Shown here: positions 26,023 to 33,382 of the stretch, piece after piece
Layout of the letters: the number at the start of each line of letters is the position of its first letter
Numbering within the stretch: the first letter of the stretch is position 1
Made by a program: the position numbers and the translations under genes
DNA from: CAZZHG01 sp964653655
GTDB lineage: Bacteria; Bdellovibrionota; FAC87; UBA2466
Length of the DNA stretch: 64,000 nucleotides
Assembly (NCBI GenBank): GCA_964653655.1
Contig: CAZZHG010000018.1
Location: 1-64,000, forward strand
Direction of reading: 5' to 3'
Notes under the pieces: generated by a model
Database searches by the model: none
Told to the model about the DNA's origin: nothing
The model's input: only the letters and a program-made list of their open reading frames with translations

Positions 26023-27075
26023 GTGAAAAGAATACGCGGCGACGGATTCACGCTAGTGGAAGTGACGGTGGCGATGGCCATTCTGGGGGGCCTCACGGCC
26101 CTGGGCCTTTCGTTTTCGTCGCAATCCGTTCAACTGGTGAAAAGAAACCAACGCCTGTCCGCTCTGGAAAGAGAGCACGCCGCCGTCCGAGACTCCGCGC
26201 TCAGCATTCCCATTGCCGCGGCGCTTAGCGCCCAATGTGACGGCCACCCGTACCAAAGGTACCAGCCCGGGGTCCCTTGCGTGCCGGACGCCGTCGGCGC
26301 CCCGGCTTCCGCGGGGCAGAAGGCCGCCCTGAACGCCTTGCGAGACGCCGTCTACCGATGGCCCGAGGCGGGCATCCTCAATCAGGCGCTCGTGAACCCC
26401 CCTCTCGACCAGCCTTATTTCGAAAGCACAGTGAGGCCTGCGATGATTTCGGCCGGCTGCACGGGCTGCCACAACGGAACTCCAAACCCGGCGATGGCCC
26501 CCGACGTGTCCGGAAGAAACTTCGCGGCCTACAACGAGATCGCCCAGCCGAACGGAACCACCCCCCTCGTCCGGGCGCCGGTTGCCTCCCGGGCGATCAT
26601 AAGTTCGAGACTCGGAAGAAAACTTCTGACGACGAATTTCAATACGTCCGGGGTGCTCGCCGGTTCGGTGCAGATGACGCCCACGGGCCCGATCGGAGTC
26701 ACTCATTTCGTGTCGTTCCGGCCCCTACAGCTGACAATCCGGGAGATGGTCAGAAATGGGCCGCTGCACGCGTCGGGGACGTACGCCAACACGGCCGCGA
26801 ATCGTGCCCTGTACGCTTTCGTTTGCCCGGGCCCGTGCCCACCCGGGCAGGTCTCCGAGCCGACTACGTGCGTTCGGAACTACACCGAAGACAACAGCGC
26901 ATGCCCGAAACCCAAGAAATGCAGAAGGACGACCTTCACGGTCACTAGGGATTGGAACTGCATCCGGTATCAGGACTTCGGACGCGACGGGGTAAACGTG
27001 CGGGTCTCGACCGTGCAGACGGATCCGATCACCGGTCAGAACCGTTTCCTATCCTCGGAAGGGACGCTGCAATGA
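26023..27075 (+). CDS. Prepilin-like protein with cytochrome c (CxxCH) region
   Basis: Protein of 350 residues. The GTG start gives an eight-residue basic leader, VKRIRGDG, then FTLVEVTVAMAILGGLTALG, a textbook type IV prepilin N-terminus with Glu at mature position 5. Residues about 135-245 look like a small cytochrome c domain of the planctomycete-type: VRPAMISAGCTGCH (Cys146, Cys149, His150), a candidate distal Met218 in VQMTP, and a closing REMVRNG. The C-terminal 80 residues are Cys-rich (CPGPCPPG, CPKPKKC). An ATG at 25993 would also be in frame but overlaps the divergent gene's start. Its end overlaps the next prepilin by ATGA. Covalent haem on a pilin is the inference. Confidence 0.8.
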   Translation: MKRIRGDGFTLVEVTVAMAILGGLTALGLSFSSQSVQLVKRNQRLSALEREHAAVRDSALSIPIAAALSAQCDGHPYQRYQPGVPCVPDAVGAPASAGQKAALNALRDAVYRWPEAGILNQALVNPPLDQPYFESTVRPAMISAGCTGCHNGTPNPAMAPDVSGRNFAAYNEIAQPNGTTPLVRAPVASRAIISSRLGRKLLTTNFNTSGVLAGSVQMTPTGPIGVTHFVSFRPLQLTIREMVRNGPLHASGTYANTAANRALYAFVCPGPCPPGQVSEPTTCVRNYTEDNSACPKPKKCRRTTFTVTRDWNCIRYQDFGRDGVNVRVSTVQTDPITGQNRFLSSEGTLQ

Positions 27076-27785
27076 AACGCGGCCAATCGGGCTTCACTCT
27101 CCTGGAGACACTCATCGCCGCCGCCATTTCGCTCACCGCGCTCGGTTTCGCCGTCCGGCTGCTCACCAACTTCGCCAATTCCTATTCCCAGAACCGAGAA
27201 ATACTGGAGAGCGAAGGGGACCTGATGAACATCGAACGGGAGCTCCGGCGATATTTCGATCGGGCCGTAGGCGCGGCGGTAACTCAAAGCAACCCTCCGG
27301 GACCCACGGCCGGATTCGCTCTAGCCAGAAGTGGCGCGGTGGTTCTGGTAAGCGACATGAGGCCCTGCAACACGTTCAACCCTCTCAACTCGGCGGCCCC
27401 CGGGAACCGCTCCCAGGTCAGAGTCTCCTGCTGCGGGCCCAACCAAGCCATCACCGCGAACGTACCGGGGGGCGGAACGGTGAACGTCGTGTCCCAGTGC
27501 CGGCTGACCAACGGGCTTTCCATCGAAGTCGTCCGCAACGGCGCCACCACCTTCAGCCGGTGCTTCTCGAGTGTCGCGGAAATGGACGTCGCCATCGCGG
27601 GTTTCAACGACGTGACTCAGTCGAATGTCTTCTATTGGAATATCGCCATTCCCTCGGGCCTCACGGTGGGCGGCAACCGCGCCGTCGCCCAACAGAGGTC
27701 GCGCCTTCAGCTTTACCTATCGCCAGGATTTTCGGGGAATCAGGAAGTAGTGACCTGCCAGCAACCCGTGGGGTTCGGGGCCTGA
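27072..27785 (+). CDS. Prepilin-like protein (PilW/GspJ type)
   Basis: Protein of 237 residues. The leader MKRGQSG is followed by FTLLETLIAAAISLTALGFA, with Glu at mature position 5, so it is a prepilin-peptidase substrate. The globular part contains several cysteines (RPCNTF, SCCGPNQ, QCRL, SRCFS, VTCQQP). Length and layout fit minor pilins of the PilW or GspJ kind. It overlaps the haem-motif prepilin by four bases, so the two are translationally coupled. It ends directly against the convergent rhomboid gene. Confidence 0.8.
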   Translation: MKRGQSGFTLLETLIAAAISLTALGFAVRLLTNFANSYSQNREILESEGDLMNIERELRRYFDRAVGAAVTQSNPPGPTAGFALARSGAVVLVSDMRPCNTFNPLNSAAPGNRSQVRVSCCGPNQAITANVPGGGTVNVVSQCRLTNGLSIEVVRNGATTFSRCFSSVAEMDVAIAGFNDVTQSNVFYWNIAIPSGLTVGGNRAVAQQRSRLQLYLSPGFSGNQEVVTCQQPVGFGA

Positions 27786-28613
27786 TCAGTTCCAGTAGGA
27801 GGGAGGGCCGCCGCCGGGACCGCTGTTGCCCTGGGATTTGTCGCCGCCCTGGTCGGGCTTTTCGTTCACGATGAGAGTGAACTGGCGCTTTAGCTTCTCG
27901 CGCTCGTAATCGCGCTTCTTGCCGGGCCCGCCGAAACCGCGCGGACGCTTGTACATGAGATAGATGTAAGCCGCTCCGACGAACATGCCGCCGATGTGGG
28001 CGAAGTGCGCGACGTTATCTTGCGCGCTATTGCCTTCCACTCCCATGACCAGCTCGATACCGGCCATTACGAGGACGAAGTACTTCGCTTTCATCGGGAA
28101 GAGAAAGAACACGAGAAAATATCTGTCGCCGAAAAACATGCCGTAAGCGGCGAGCACGCCGAAGATGGCTCCGCTCGCGCCGATGATCGGGTTCACGAGA
28201 CGCGACGGATCGGTGAACATTATGTTCACGCCGTAATTGAAAAGGCCGGCGCCGATGCCGCAAATGAGGAAATAGCGGAAGAAGGGCCACTTGCCGATCC
28301 GCATCTCGATTTCCGATCCGAAGTACCACAGGATCAGCATGTTCAAGAGAATGTGGAGCGGGTGCCCGTGCATGAAAATGTACGTGAAGAACTGCCAGTA
28401 CCAATGGCGATCGTGGACGTACTTGGGAACGAGACCGAGAATGTCGTTGAGGTTCCAGTCGCCCGGAGCGAGGCCCCAGAAGCCCCAGTCGGCGGGAGGA
28501 AAGCCGACTCCGCGCAGAACGAAGTCGATGAAATACACGCTCGTGCAGACGATGATGAGGTTCTTCGTGACCGCGGTCAGAGGAGGAACCGGACTGAGTT
28601 GGTCGTAGCGCAT
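27786..28613 (-). CDS. Rhomboid-family intramembrane serine protease
   Basis: Inner membrane protease of 275 residues with about six membrane segments. The catalytic pair is visible: Ser147 in GASGAIFG and His206 in HFAHIGG. The HGHPLHILLNM segment supplies the conserved Hxx(x)HxxxN oxyanion region. A hydrophilic C-terminal tail of about 60 residues ends in Gly/Pro-rich sequence. Rhomboids cut membrane proteins within the bilayer; the substrate is unknown. It starts seven bases after the methylmalonyl-CoA epimerase stop on the same strand. Confidence 0.92.
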   Translation of the reverse strand: MRYDQLSPVPPLTAVTKNLIIVCTSVYFIDFVLRGVGFPPADWGFWGLAPGDWNLNDILGLVPKYVHDRHWYWQFFTYIFMHGHPLHILLNMLILWYFGSEIEMRIGKWPFFRYFLICGIGAGLFNYGVNIMFTDPSRLVNPIIGASGAIFGVLAAYGMFFGDRYFLVFFLFPMKAKYFVLVMAGIELVMGVEGNSAQDNVAHFAHIGGMFVGAAYIYLMYKRPRGFGGPGKKRDYEREKLKRQFTLIVNEKPDQGGDKSQGNSGPGGGPPSYWN

Positions 28614-28620
28614 AGGATGG

Positions 28621-29031
28621 TCAGTGGCCTGAGATTTCCTCTAATTCGACGAGAACTCCGCCCACGCTCTTCGGATGGATGAAAAGAGCGCGGCCCCTCG
28701 CCGCCTTACGGATCCCGGGAGGCAGAACTTCGAGCCCCTCCCGCTTGAGGGTTTCGAGCCAGCGCTCGAGCCCCTCGACCTCGAAACTGAGATGGTGAAT
28801 GCCCCCGCCCCGCTTGTCGAGAAACTTGGAAATGGGCGAGTCCGGCGACGTGGGCTCGAGCAGCTCGATGCGGAGGTGCTCGGAAACCTCGACGGGGATC
28901 ATGGCGGCTCTCACCTTTTCCGTGGGAACGTCGTGACGCTCGGCCACCTTAAGGGACAAAGCTTCCAGTTGTTTCGCGACGGCGGCCATTTGGGGACAGG
29001 CGATGGCTATATGGGATAAGCGAAGAGGCAT
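28621..29031 (-). CDS. mce: Methylmalonyl-CoA epimerase
   Basis: Vicinal-oxygen-chelate enzyme that interconverts the (R) and (S) forms of methylmalonyl-CoA, used in propionate and odd-chain metabolism. The 136 residues contain the family features LSHIAIACPQ at the start, RIELLEPTSPDSPISKFLDKRGGGIHHLSFEV, and the closing GVLVELEE, with metal-ligand His, Gln, His and Glu positions apparent. The ATG at 29031 matches the family N-terminus; an upstream in-frame TTG at 29067 would add 12 unconserved residues. Mutase genes are not in the window. Confidence 0.88.
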   Translation of the reverse strand: MPLRLSHIAIACPQMAAVAKQLEALSLKVAERHDVPTEKVRAAMIPVEVSEHLRIELLEPTSPDSPISKFLDKRGGGIHHLSFEVEGLERWLETLKREGLEVLPPGIRKAARGRALFIHPKSVGGVLVELEEISGH

Positions 29032-29070
29032 ATAGCCATCCGTATCCAACCCGGCGGATATCTTCAATTC

Positions 29071-29544
29071 CTATTCTTCTTCTATTTGGCGTTCCACCTG
29101 AACGTCGTAAGCGGGATTTCTCTGATTCTCGCTGTCGAAGGTGGGAGACGGAACGTTTCGCATCGGAAGCGCCGAGCGTCCCTCGACCTCGGCCCGATTC
29201 GCCTGAATCGCTTCGTTGGACCGTTGCTTCTCGTTCGCGAAACACTTCCGGTACGCTCTCAAATCACTTTTCAGCGGCTCGCAGGCTTCCAGCCACGCGT
29301 CCCGCTGACCCCGGTTGTAATCCGGCTCGGCTCCGAGATAGCGCTCCGTTCCGCTCGCGCCCTTACGGGTGGTTGGCGGCGGCGCCTTTTCTCCGAGATC
29401 GAAAACTCTATCGTCCCAAACCTGAATCGCGGACGACCGAGGGCCCTGTTGCTGTTGGCCGGGCGGCGCGGCGTTCGGTCCTTGCTCGGCGAAAGACAAG
29501 GATTGGATCAAACCTAGAAGACAAAGAAGGCTGAACCGCTTCAT
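29071..29544 (-). CDS. Secreted hypothetical protein
   Basis: Protein of 157 residues with a signal peptide (MKRFSLLCLLGLIQSLSFA). The mature part is polar, with a Gln/Pro-rich start (GQQQQG), two cysteines (EACEPL, RKCFAN) in a helical middle, and an acidic end RQIEEE. No family is recognised. It precedes the epimerase gene on the same strand with 39 bp between. Upstream, a TATATT on the minus strand near 29575 could be its -10 element. Confidence 0.7.
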   Translation of the reverse strand: MKRFSLLCLLGLIQSLSFAEQGPNAAPPGQQQQGPRSSAIQVWDDRVFDLGEKAPPPTTRKGASGTERYLGAEPDYNRGQRDAWLEACEPLKSDLRAYRKCFANEKQRSNEAIQANRAEVEGRSALPMRNVPSPTFDSENQRNPAYDVQVERQIEEE

Positions 29545-29739
29545 AAACTACGCACTCCAACGGTTGTCCGGGGAATATATAAAGGGTAGCACCCAGCCCA
29601 ATTCGCCACAAGAAGCCACGCCCTTGACACTCTGTTTCCGATTTAGGCGATTCTTCTGACTACTTGAAATTCTTGGCGTTCGTCCGCCCAAAGCTTAGAC
29701 TGGACCTTTCTCGGACCCGCAGTAAAAAGGAGACGGAAC

Positions 29740-30174
29740 GTGAGCAAAACCGACAACAAAGCCATCGTTGAACAACTGGACCGCATCCTCGAAGCCGAGC
29801 TTTCAGGTGTCGTTCGTTACCTGCATTACAGCTTCATGATCTTCGGTCCGAACCGCATTCCGATTACGGCCTGGTTCCGCGGCCACGCGAACGAGGGCAT
29901 GGGCCACGCGGTGACGGTCGGCGAGAAGATCACGGCCCTCGGCGGCCACCCGAGCTTGAAAGTGAAGCCCGTTCCGGAATCCAATCAGCACAACGTGATC
30001 GACATTCTGAAGGAGTCGCTCGAGTACGAACGCGAAACCCTGAAGATGTACTACCAGCTTCTCGAGCTGTGCGGCGGTGACGTCCCGCTCGAGGAGATGA
30101 CCCGCGGACTCATCGCCGACGAGCACTCCCACGTCGAAGAAGTCGAAAAGATGATCCGCCAGGGCGCCAAGTAA
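29740..30174 (+). CDS. Ferritin-like diiron protein (bacterioferritin type)
   Basis: Four-helix ferritin-like protein of 144 residues. The helices carry diiron ligands: Glu18 in LEAELSGVVRYLHY, NEGMGHA (Glu and His), YERETLKMY, and DEHSHVEEVEKM. It is most like bacterioferritins, although a haem-ligand Met was not identified. The role would be iron storage or peroxide detoxification. The start is a GTG with AAGGAG at good spacing. It stands alone, followed by a REP-like hairpin and an independent sigma-54-type promoter. A TTGACA at 29624-29629 may belong to its promoter, but no matching -10 is clear. Confidence 0.82.
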   Translation: MSKTDNKAIVEQLDRILEAELSGVVRYLHYSFMIFGPNRIPITAWFRGHANEGMGHAVTVGEKITALGGHPSLKVKPVPESNQHNVIDILKESLEYERETLKMYYQLLELCGGDVPLEEMTRGLIADEHSHVEEVEKMIRQGAK

Positions 30175-30178
30175 GCAG

Positions 30179-30278
30179 AGATCGAGATCGGGCACGAGAG
30201 CAAGGAAGTCTGTTTTGATCTCGTGAGGGCATGTGCACTCCAACGCGAGTACCTTGCTCTCGAGCCCGATCCCGATCT
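30179..30278. repeat. REP-like hairpin element 1
   Basis: Inverted repeat with 27-base arms (30179-30205 and 30252-30278), two mismatches, and a 46-base centre. The left arm ends GAGAGCAAGG. The start of the centre resembles that of the element at 47161: both have GCAAGGAAG, then CT, a T run, GATCT and TGAG, allowing one gap. It follows the ferritin-like gene. A second hairpin without a T tail (30289-30299 with 30308-30319) is adjacent. Confidence 0.6.
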
Positions 30279-30362
30279 TTCGAGCTCCCCCTTTTCGTCT
30301 CGGCAGTGACGAAAAAGGGCACCTAAACCCCCTTAACTAGGCATCCCCAGGCACGAAACCTG

Positions 30363-30377
30363 TGGCACCCCGCTTGC
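30363..30377 (+). promoter_or_regulatory. Candidate sigma-54 promoter
   Basis: TGGCAC-N5-TTGC, followed by T, gives the -24 GG and -12 GC elements at exact spacing. Transcription would begin near 30388, about 50 bases before the ATG at 30438. The match is seen directly; dependence on RpoN and an enhancer-binding protein is inference. Confidence 0.6.
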
Positions 30378-30397
30378 TTGTGTACCGGTAGGCTTCA

Positions 30398-30418
30398 GCC
30401 GAGGTGTGCAACCTCGGC
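30398..30418 (+). promoter_or_regulatory. Leader hairpin before membrane protein gene
   Basis: GCCGAGGT and ACCTCGGC pair perfectly around a five-base loop, followed by CTCAGGGGGTTTTT. The hairpin fills most of the predicted 5' leader and ends five bases before the GGGGG that could serve as the ribosome binding site. It may be a translational or attenuator-like element. Confidence 0.45.
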
Positions 30419-30437
30419 CTCAGGGGGTTTTTATTTC

Positions 30438-31484
30438 ATGGCCCGGACAAAGAAAACGCGCGGACCCGAAGAGATTCTCAAAAGCATGAACGAGAACACG
30501 GACGAGAAAACTCGCCCGTACATCGACATCAAGTCGCTCGCAGCCGAGGACTCCGAACTCGACGAGATGGACGAAGCCGACGACGTCGAGCTCGACGCGG
30601 AAGAAGAGTCCGATCCGGACAAGACGACCGAGCTCGATCTCTCGTCGAAGAAGAAGATCGCCGCGAAAAAGCCGCGCGCTCCCCGCAAGAAGAAGGAGCC
30701 CGCCGTGGTCTCCGAGGAAATCACGCAAGTTTTGGAACCGAAGGTGGAGGCCGCTCCCAAGAAGGAAAAGCCCGCCGCCGAAAAGAAGGCCGAGGCCCCC
30801 AAGCCCCAGCCGAAGAAAACGGAAATCGTGGAGCCCGTGACCGAAGTGGTCCCGTCCGCTCCGGTCGCCGCGCACAAGCCGGACCATCTCCGTGAGGACG
30901 TCTCCATCGCCACCGCGAGCCTCGAGAAGACGATGGACTCTATGGTTCACCAGTGGAAATCCGTGAAGGAAATCAGCGCCAGCATCACCCACGAGCTCGA
31001 GCGCGTGAACACGATGCTGAAGACTCCCGCGGTTCAGGCCGATCCGGCCGACATCAAGGAATACCTCAGACAAGCGGCGCCCCGGATTGCGTTCGCGAAC
31101 AAAATTGCTCTCGGCGTCAGCGCCGCGGCCGCTCTGTTCTCCATAATCTCGCTTTCGCTCTCGAGCTCCACGCGCCACCGCCTGCTCGAGCAGATTCCGG
31201 CGCCCCGAATCGCGTACGAAACCCGCGCTCCGAAAATGGCCGAGCCGGTAAAGCAGCCGGCCCCCGAAGTGATCGCGCCGAAACCGGTCGAAGCGCCTCC
31301 GGCGCCCGTCGCGGCCGCGCCCGCCCCCAAGAAGGCGGAGCCCGTGGTCGTCGCGAAGAAGGTTGAGAAGCGCCCGTCTCTTCTGTCCAAGATTCCGCTT
31401 CTGACCGCTCCGAAGAGCCGGGCCCGCACGTCGTCGCTCGCGAGAGAACGGCGCGCCAAGTCCTCTTCGCACCGCGTCCGCTGA
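30438..31484 (+). CDS. Single-pass membrane protein with charged low-complexity domains
   Basis: Protein of 348 residues without a recognised family. Residues 1-60 are mixed, 40-75 very acidic, and 75-140 Lys/Ala/Pro/Glu-rich. A predicted helical segment at about 155-215 (SLEKTMDSMVHQWKSVKEI) may be a coiled coil. One membrane segment follows near 225-250 (KIALGVSAAAALFSIISLSL), then a Pro/Ala-rich and finally an Arg/Ser-rich basic tail. The start is set by the GGGGG before the ATG. The gene stands behind the sigma-54-type promoter and leader hairpin. A structural or scaffolding role is possible. Confidence 0.75.
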   Translation: MARTKKTRGPEEILKSMNENTDEKTRPYIDIKSLAAEDSELDEMDEADDVELDAEEESDPDKTTELDLSSKKKIAAKKPRAPRKKKEPAVVSEEITQVLEPKVEAAPKKEKPAAEKKAEAPKPQPKKTEIVEPVTEVVPSAPVAAHKPDHLREDVSIATASLEKTMDSMVHQWKSVKEISASITHELERVNTMLKTPAVQADPADIKEYLRQAAPRIAFANKIALGVSAAAALFSIISLSLSSSTRHRLLEQIPAPRIAYETRAPKMAEPVKQPAPEVIAPKPVEAPPAPVAAAPAPKKAEPVVVAKKVEKRPSLLSKIPLLTAPKSRARTSSLARERRAKSSSHRVR

Positions 31485-31532
31485 TACCTTGAAACTGTCC
31501 CCGCGCCGGGAGACCATTAGGGGAACTTCCCC

Positions 31533-32702
31533 ATGGCCTCCACGAAACGCATTTTATTCATCCAATACACGAATCCCGCGTGCTATCCGCCGCTGGAACA
31601 TAGCTCCCGGATCCTGGCGCACCGGGGGTGGAACGTTTTGTTTCTGGGCGCCCAGGTCACCGGCGTCGAGCACATGACCTTTCCGGGGGCCGCCGGCGTG
31701 AGGGTGCGCCTGTTCGGGAAGGTTCCGCGCTCGGGATTCGGTGTAAAACTTCATTTCCTCGGTTTTTTCGCGTGGTGCCTTTGGCGGGCGTTCTGGTTCC
31801 GGCCGCAGTGGATTTATGCCTCCGACTCGTGGAGCACGCCGGCCGCCTGGTTCGCTAAACGCCTTTTCGGAACGAAGCTTCTCTATCACGAACACGATAG
31901 CCCCAGCATACGACTACCGACGGAAACCTTCCGCGCCCGGGTCGCGCAGGATGCGGATGCGATCGTGTTTCCTCAGCCCAAGCGCGCGCAGATTTTTCTC
32001 CGGGAACTGCGTCCCACGGTCACGCCCGATCTCGTGATGAACTGCCCTCGGCTATCCGAGATTCCGGAAAGGCCCCGGCACGAGATTTCCCTCCCCCTCA
32101 AACTTCTTTTTCAAGGAAGCATCGGCCCTTCCCGCCTCCCCCTCGCCGTCATTCGCGCGCTCAAAGGCCTGCCGGTGGATCTTTTGATCCTCGGTTACGT
32201 TCCGGAAGGCGCCCAGTCGCACGCGGCCGCCCTGAAGCGGGAAGCGGAAAAGGAGGGCGTCGGAACCCAGCTTGATTTCCTCGGATCGTTTCCCCGCCAC
32301 GAAATGTTCGCGTTCACGGCGCAGGCGCACGTGGGCCTGTCCCTGATGCCGTTCACCTCCCGGGACGTGAACGAGCGCCACATGGTGGGCGCGTCCAACA
32401 AAGTTTTCGATCACCTCGCGTTCGGCACCCCCCTTCTGGTCAGCGACCTTCCCGAATGGCGGGAGGCCTACGTCGATCCCGGCTTCGCCAAAGCCTGCGA
32501 CCCCGAGGATCCGGCGAGTATCGCGGCCGCCCTCAAATGGTTCGTGGACCATCCGAAGGAACTGTCGGAAATGGGCCGCCGCGGACACAAGCGTTGCCTC
32601 GAAGAGTGGAATTACGACGCCCAGTTCGCCTCCGTCCTTGAAAAGTTGGAAGGTCCCGCCGAGCATAGCGAGCGATGGCCGCGAACCGCGAAATCGAGCT
32701 GA
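31533..32702 (+). CDS. Glycosyltransferase, family 1/4-like (GT-B)
   Basis: Protein of 389 residues with the GT-B two-domain layout. N-terminal domain: RILFIQYTNPACYPPLEHSSRILAHRG, WIYASDSWSTPAA and LLYHEHDSP. C-terminal domain: LLFQGSIGPSR, VDLLILGYVPEG, and the donor-binding region ASNKVFDHLAFGTPLLVSDLPEWRE, which is the GT4-type E-x7-E area with the first Glu replaced. The donor and acceptor are unknown; envelope glycan synthesis is likely. A palindrome, GGGGAACTTCCCC (31520-31532), abuts the ATG and may supply the ribosome binding site. It overlaps the CYTH gene by 28 bases. Confidence 0.85.
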   Translation: MASTKRILFIQYTNPACYPPLEHSSRILAHRGWNVLFLGAQVTGVEHMTFPGAAGVRVRLFGKVPRSGFGVKLHFLGFFAWCLWRAFWFRPQWIYASDSWSTPAAWFAKRLFGTKLLYHEHDSPSIRLPTETFRARVAQDADAIVFPQPKRAQIFLRELRPTVTPDLVMNCPRLSEIPERPRHEISLPLKLLFQGSIGPSRLPLAVIRALKGLPVDLLILGYVPEGAQSHAAALKREAEKEGVGTQLDFLGSFPRHEMFAFTAQAHVGLSLMPFTSRDVNERHMVGASNKVFDHLAFGTPLLVSDLPEWREAYVDPGFAKACDPEDPASIAAALKWFVDHPKELSEMGRRGHKRCLEEWNYDAQFASVLEKLEGPAEHSERWPRTAKSS

Positions 32703-33277
32703 AATACGCGCTCACCGAAACGGAATACCGGCGCCTGCGCCGGCTGGTCTCCGGCTCCACCGTCCGTTTCACCAATACCTTTTTCGATACGCCCGATAGG
32801 GCGCTCGGTCATCACCGCATCGGATGCCGGATCCGGACCATTCCCGGAAAGAGCGCCGTTCTGACGGTGAAATACGGCGGGGGATCCAAGGGCGGGCTTC
32901 ACAATCGGATCGAGCTGGAAGTGAACGTCCCCGCCGCCCGGGCGCGCCGTTTGCTTTCCGGCACCGCAAGTCTCGCCTCACTATCCGAATCGGCGCCCAT
33001 GAAGGCGCTGCTCAAACTCGTCGGCGAGAAGGCGGTGGCTAGGTTGCGCCCCTTGGGCGGGCTTTCCACCTCACGAACGAAGTTCCGGTTCTCCGGACTC
33101 ACGGGAGAGCTGGACCGCTGCCGCCTCGGCGGCACGTACTTTCACGAGCTGGAAGTCGAGTCCACGCGACCATCGGCCGCCGACCAGAAGACCCGGGCCT
33201 GGCTGACCTCCCTCGGCGTCCCAATCCGCCCCGAAACCCGCACGAAACTAGCCCGATTCTTCGCCTCTTTACGGTAA
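32675..33277 (+). CDS. CYTH-domain protein (triphosphate tunnel family)
   Basis: Protein of 200 residues. The CYTH signature EIELK (ExExK) is at residues 6-10, followed by strand-rich sequence with FTNTFFDTPD, CRIRTIPGKSAVLTVKYG, NRIELEVNV and FHELEVEST, giving the alternating acidic and basic residues of a triphosphate tunnel. Members hydrolyse inorganic triphosphate or thiamine triphosphate, or make cAMP; which applies here is unknown. It overlaps the glycosyltransferase end by 28 bases and is followed immediately by a strong terminator. Confidence 0.85.
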   Translation: MAANREIELKYALTETEYRRLRRLVSGSTVRFTNTFFDTPDRALGHHRIGCRIRTIPGKSAVLTVKYGGGSKGGLHNRIELEVNVPAARARRLLSGTASLASLSESAPMKALLKLVGEKAVARLRPLGGLSTSRTKFRFSGLTGELDRCRLGGTYFHELEVESTRPSAADQKTRAWLTSLGVPIRPETRTKLARFFASLR

Positions 33278-33330
33278 CCAAAAGGTGCGGCCTCACTTCT
33301 GGCCACCACAAGTGAGGCCGCACCTTTTGG
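33278..33330. terminator. Strong intrinsic terminator
   Basis: Perfect 21-bp inverted repeat (33278-33298 and 33310-33330) with an 11-base loop. The outer part of the stem ends in CACCTTTTGG on the plus strand, which gives a U-rich run. It closes the glycosyltransferase-CYTH transcript. Confidence 0.75.
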
Positions 33331-33382
33331 CTAACTTGCCTGGCCCAAATCCCTCCCCTATAAGGATCCGACTGGGGGAATA

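Noticed and set aside
30289..30319. Hairpin CCCTTTTCGTC/GACGAAAAAGGG after the REP-like element
   Set aside because: The stem is good but no U-rich tail follows on either strand, so a terminator could not be called.
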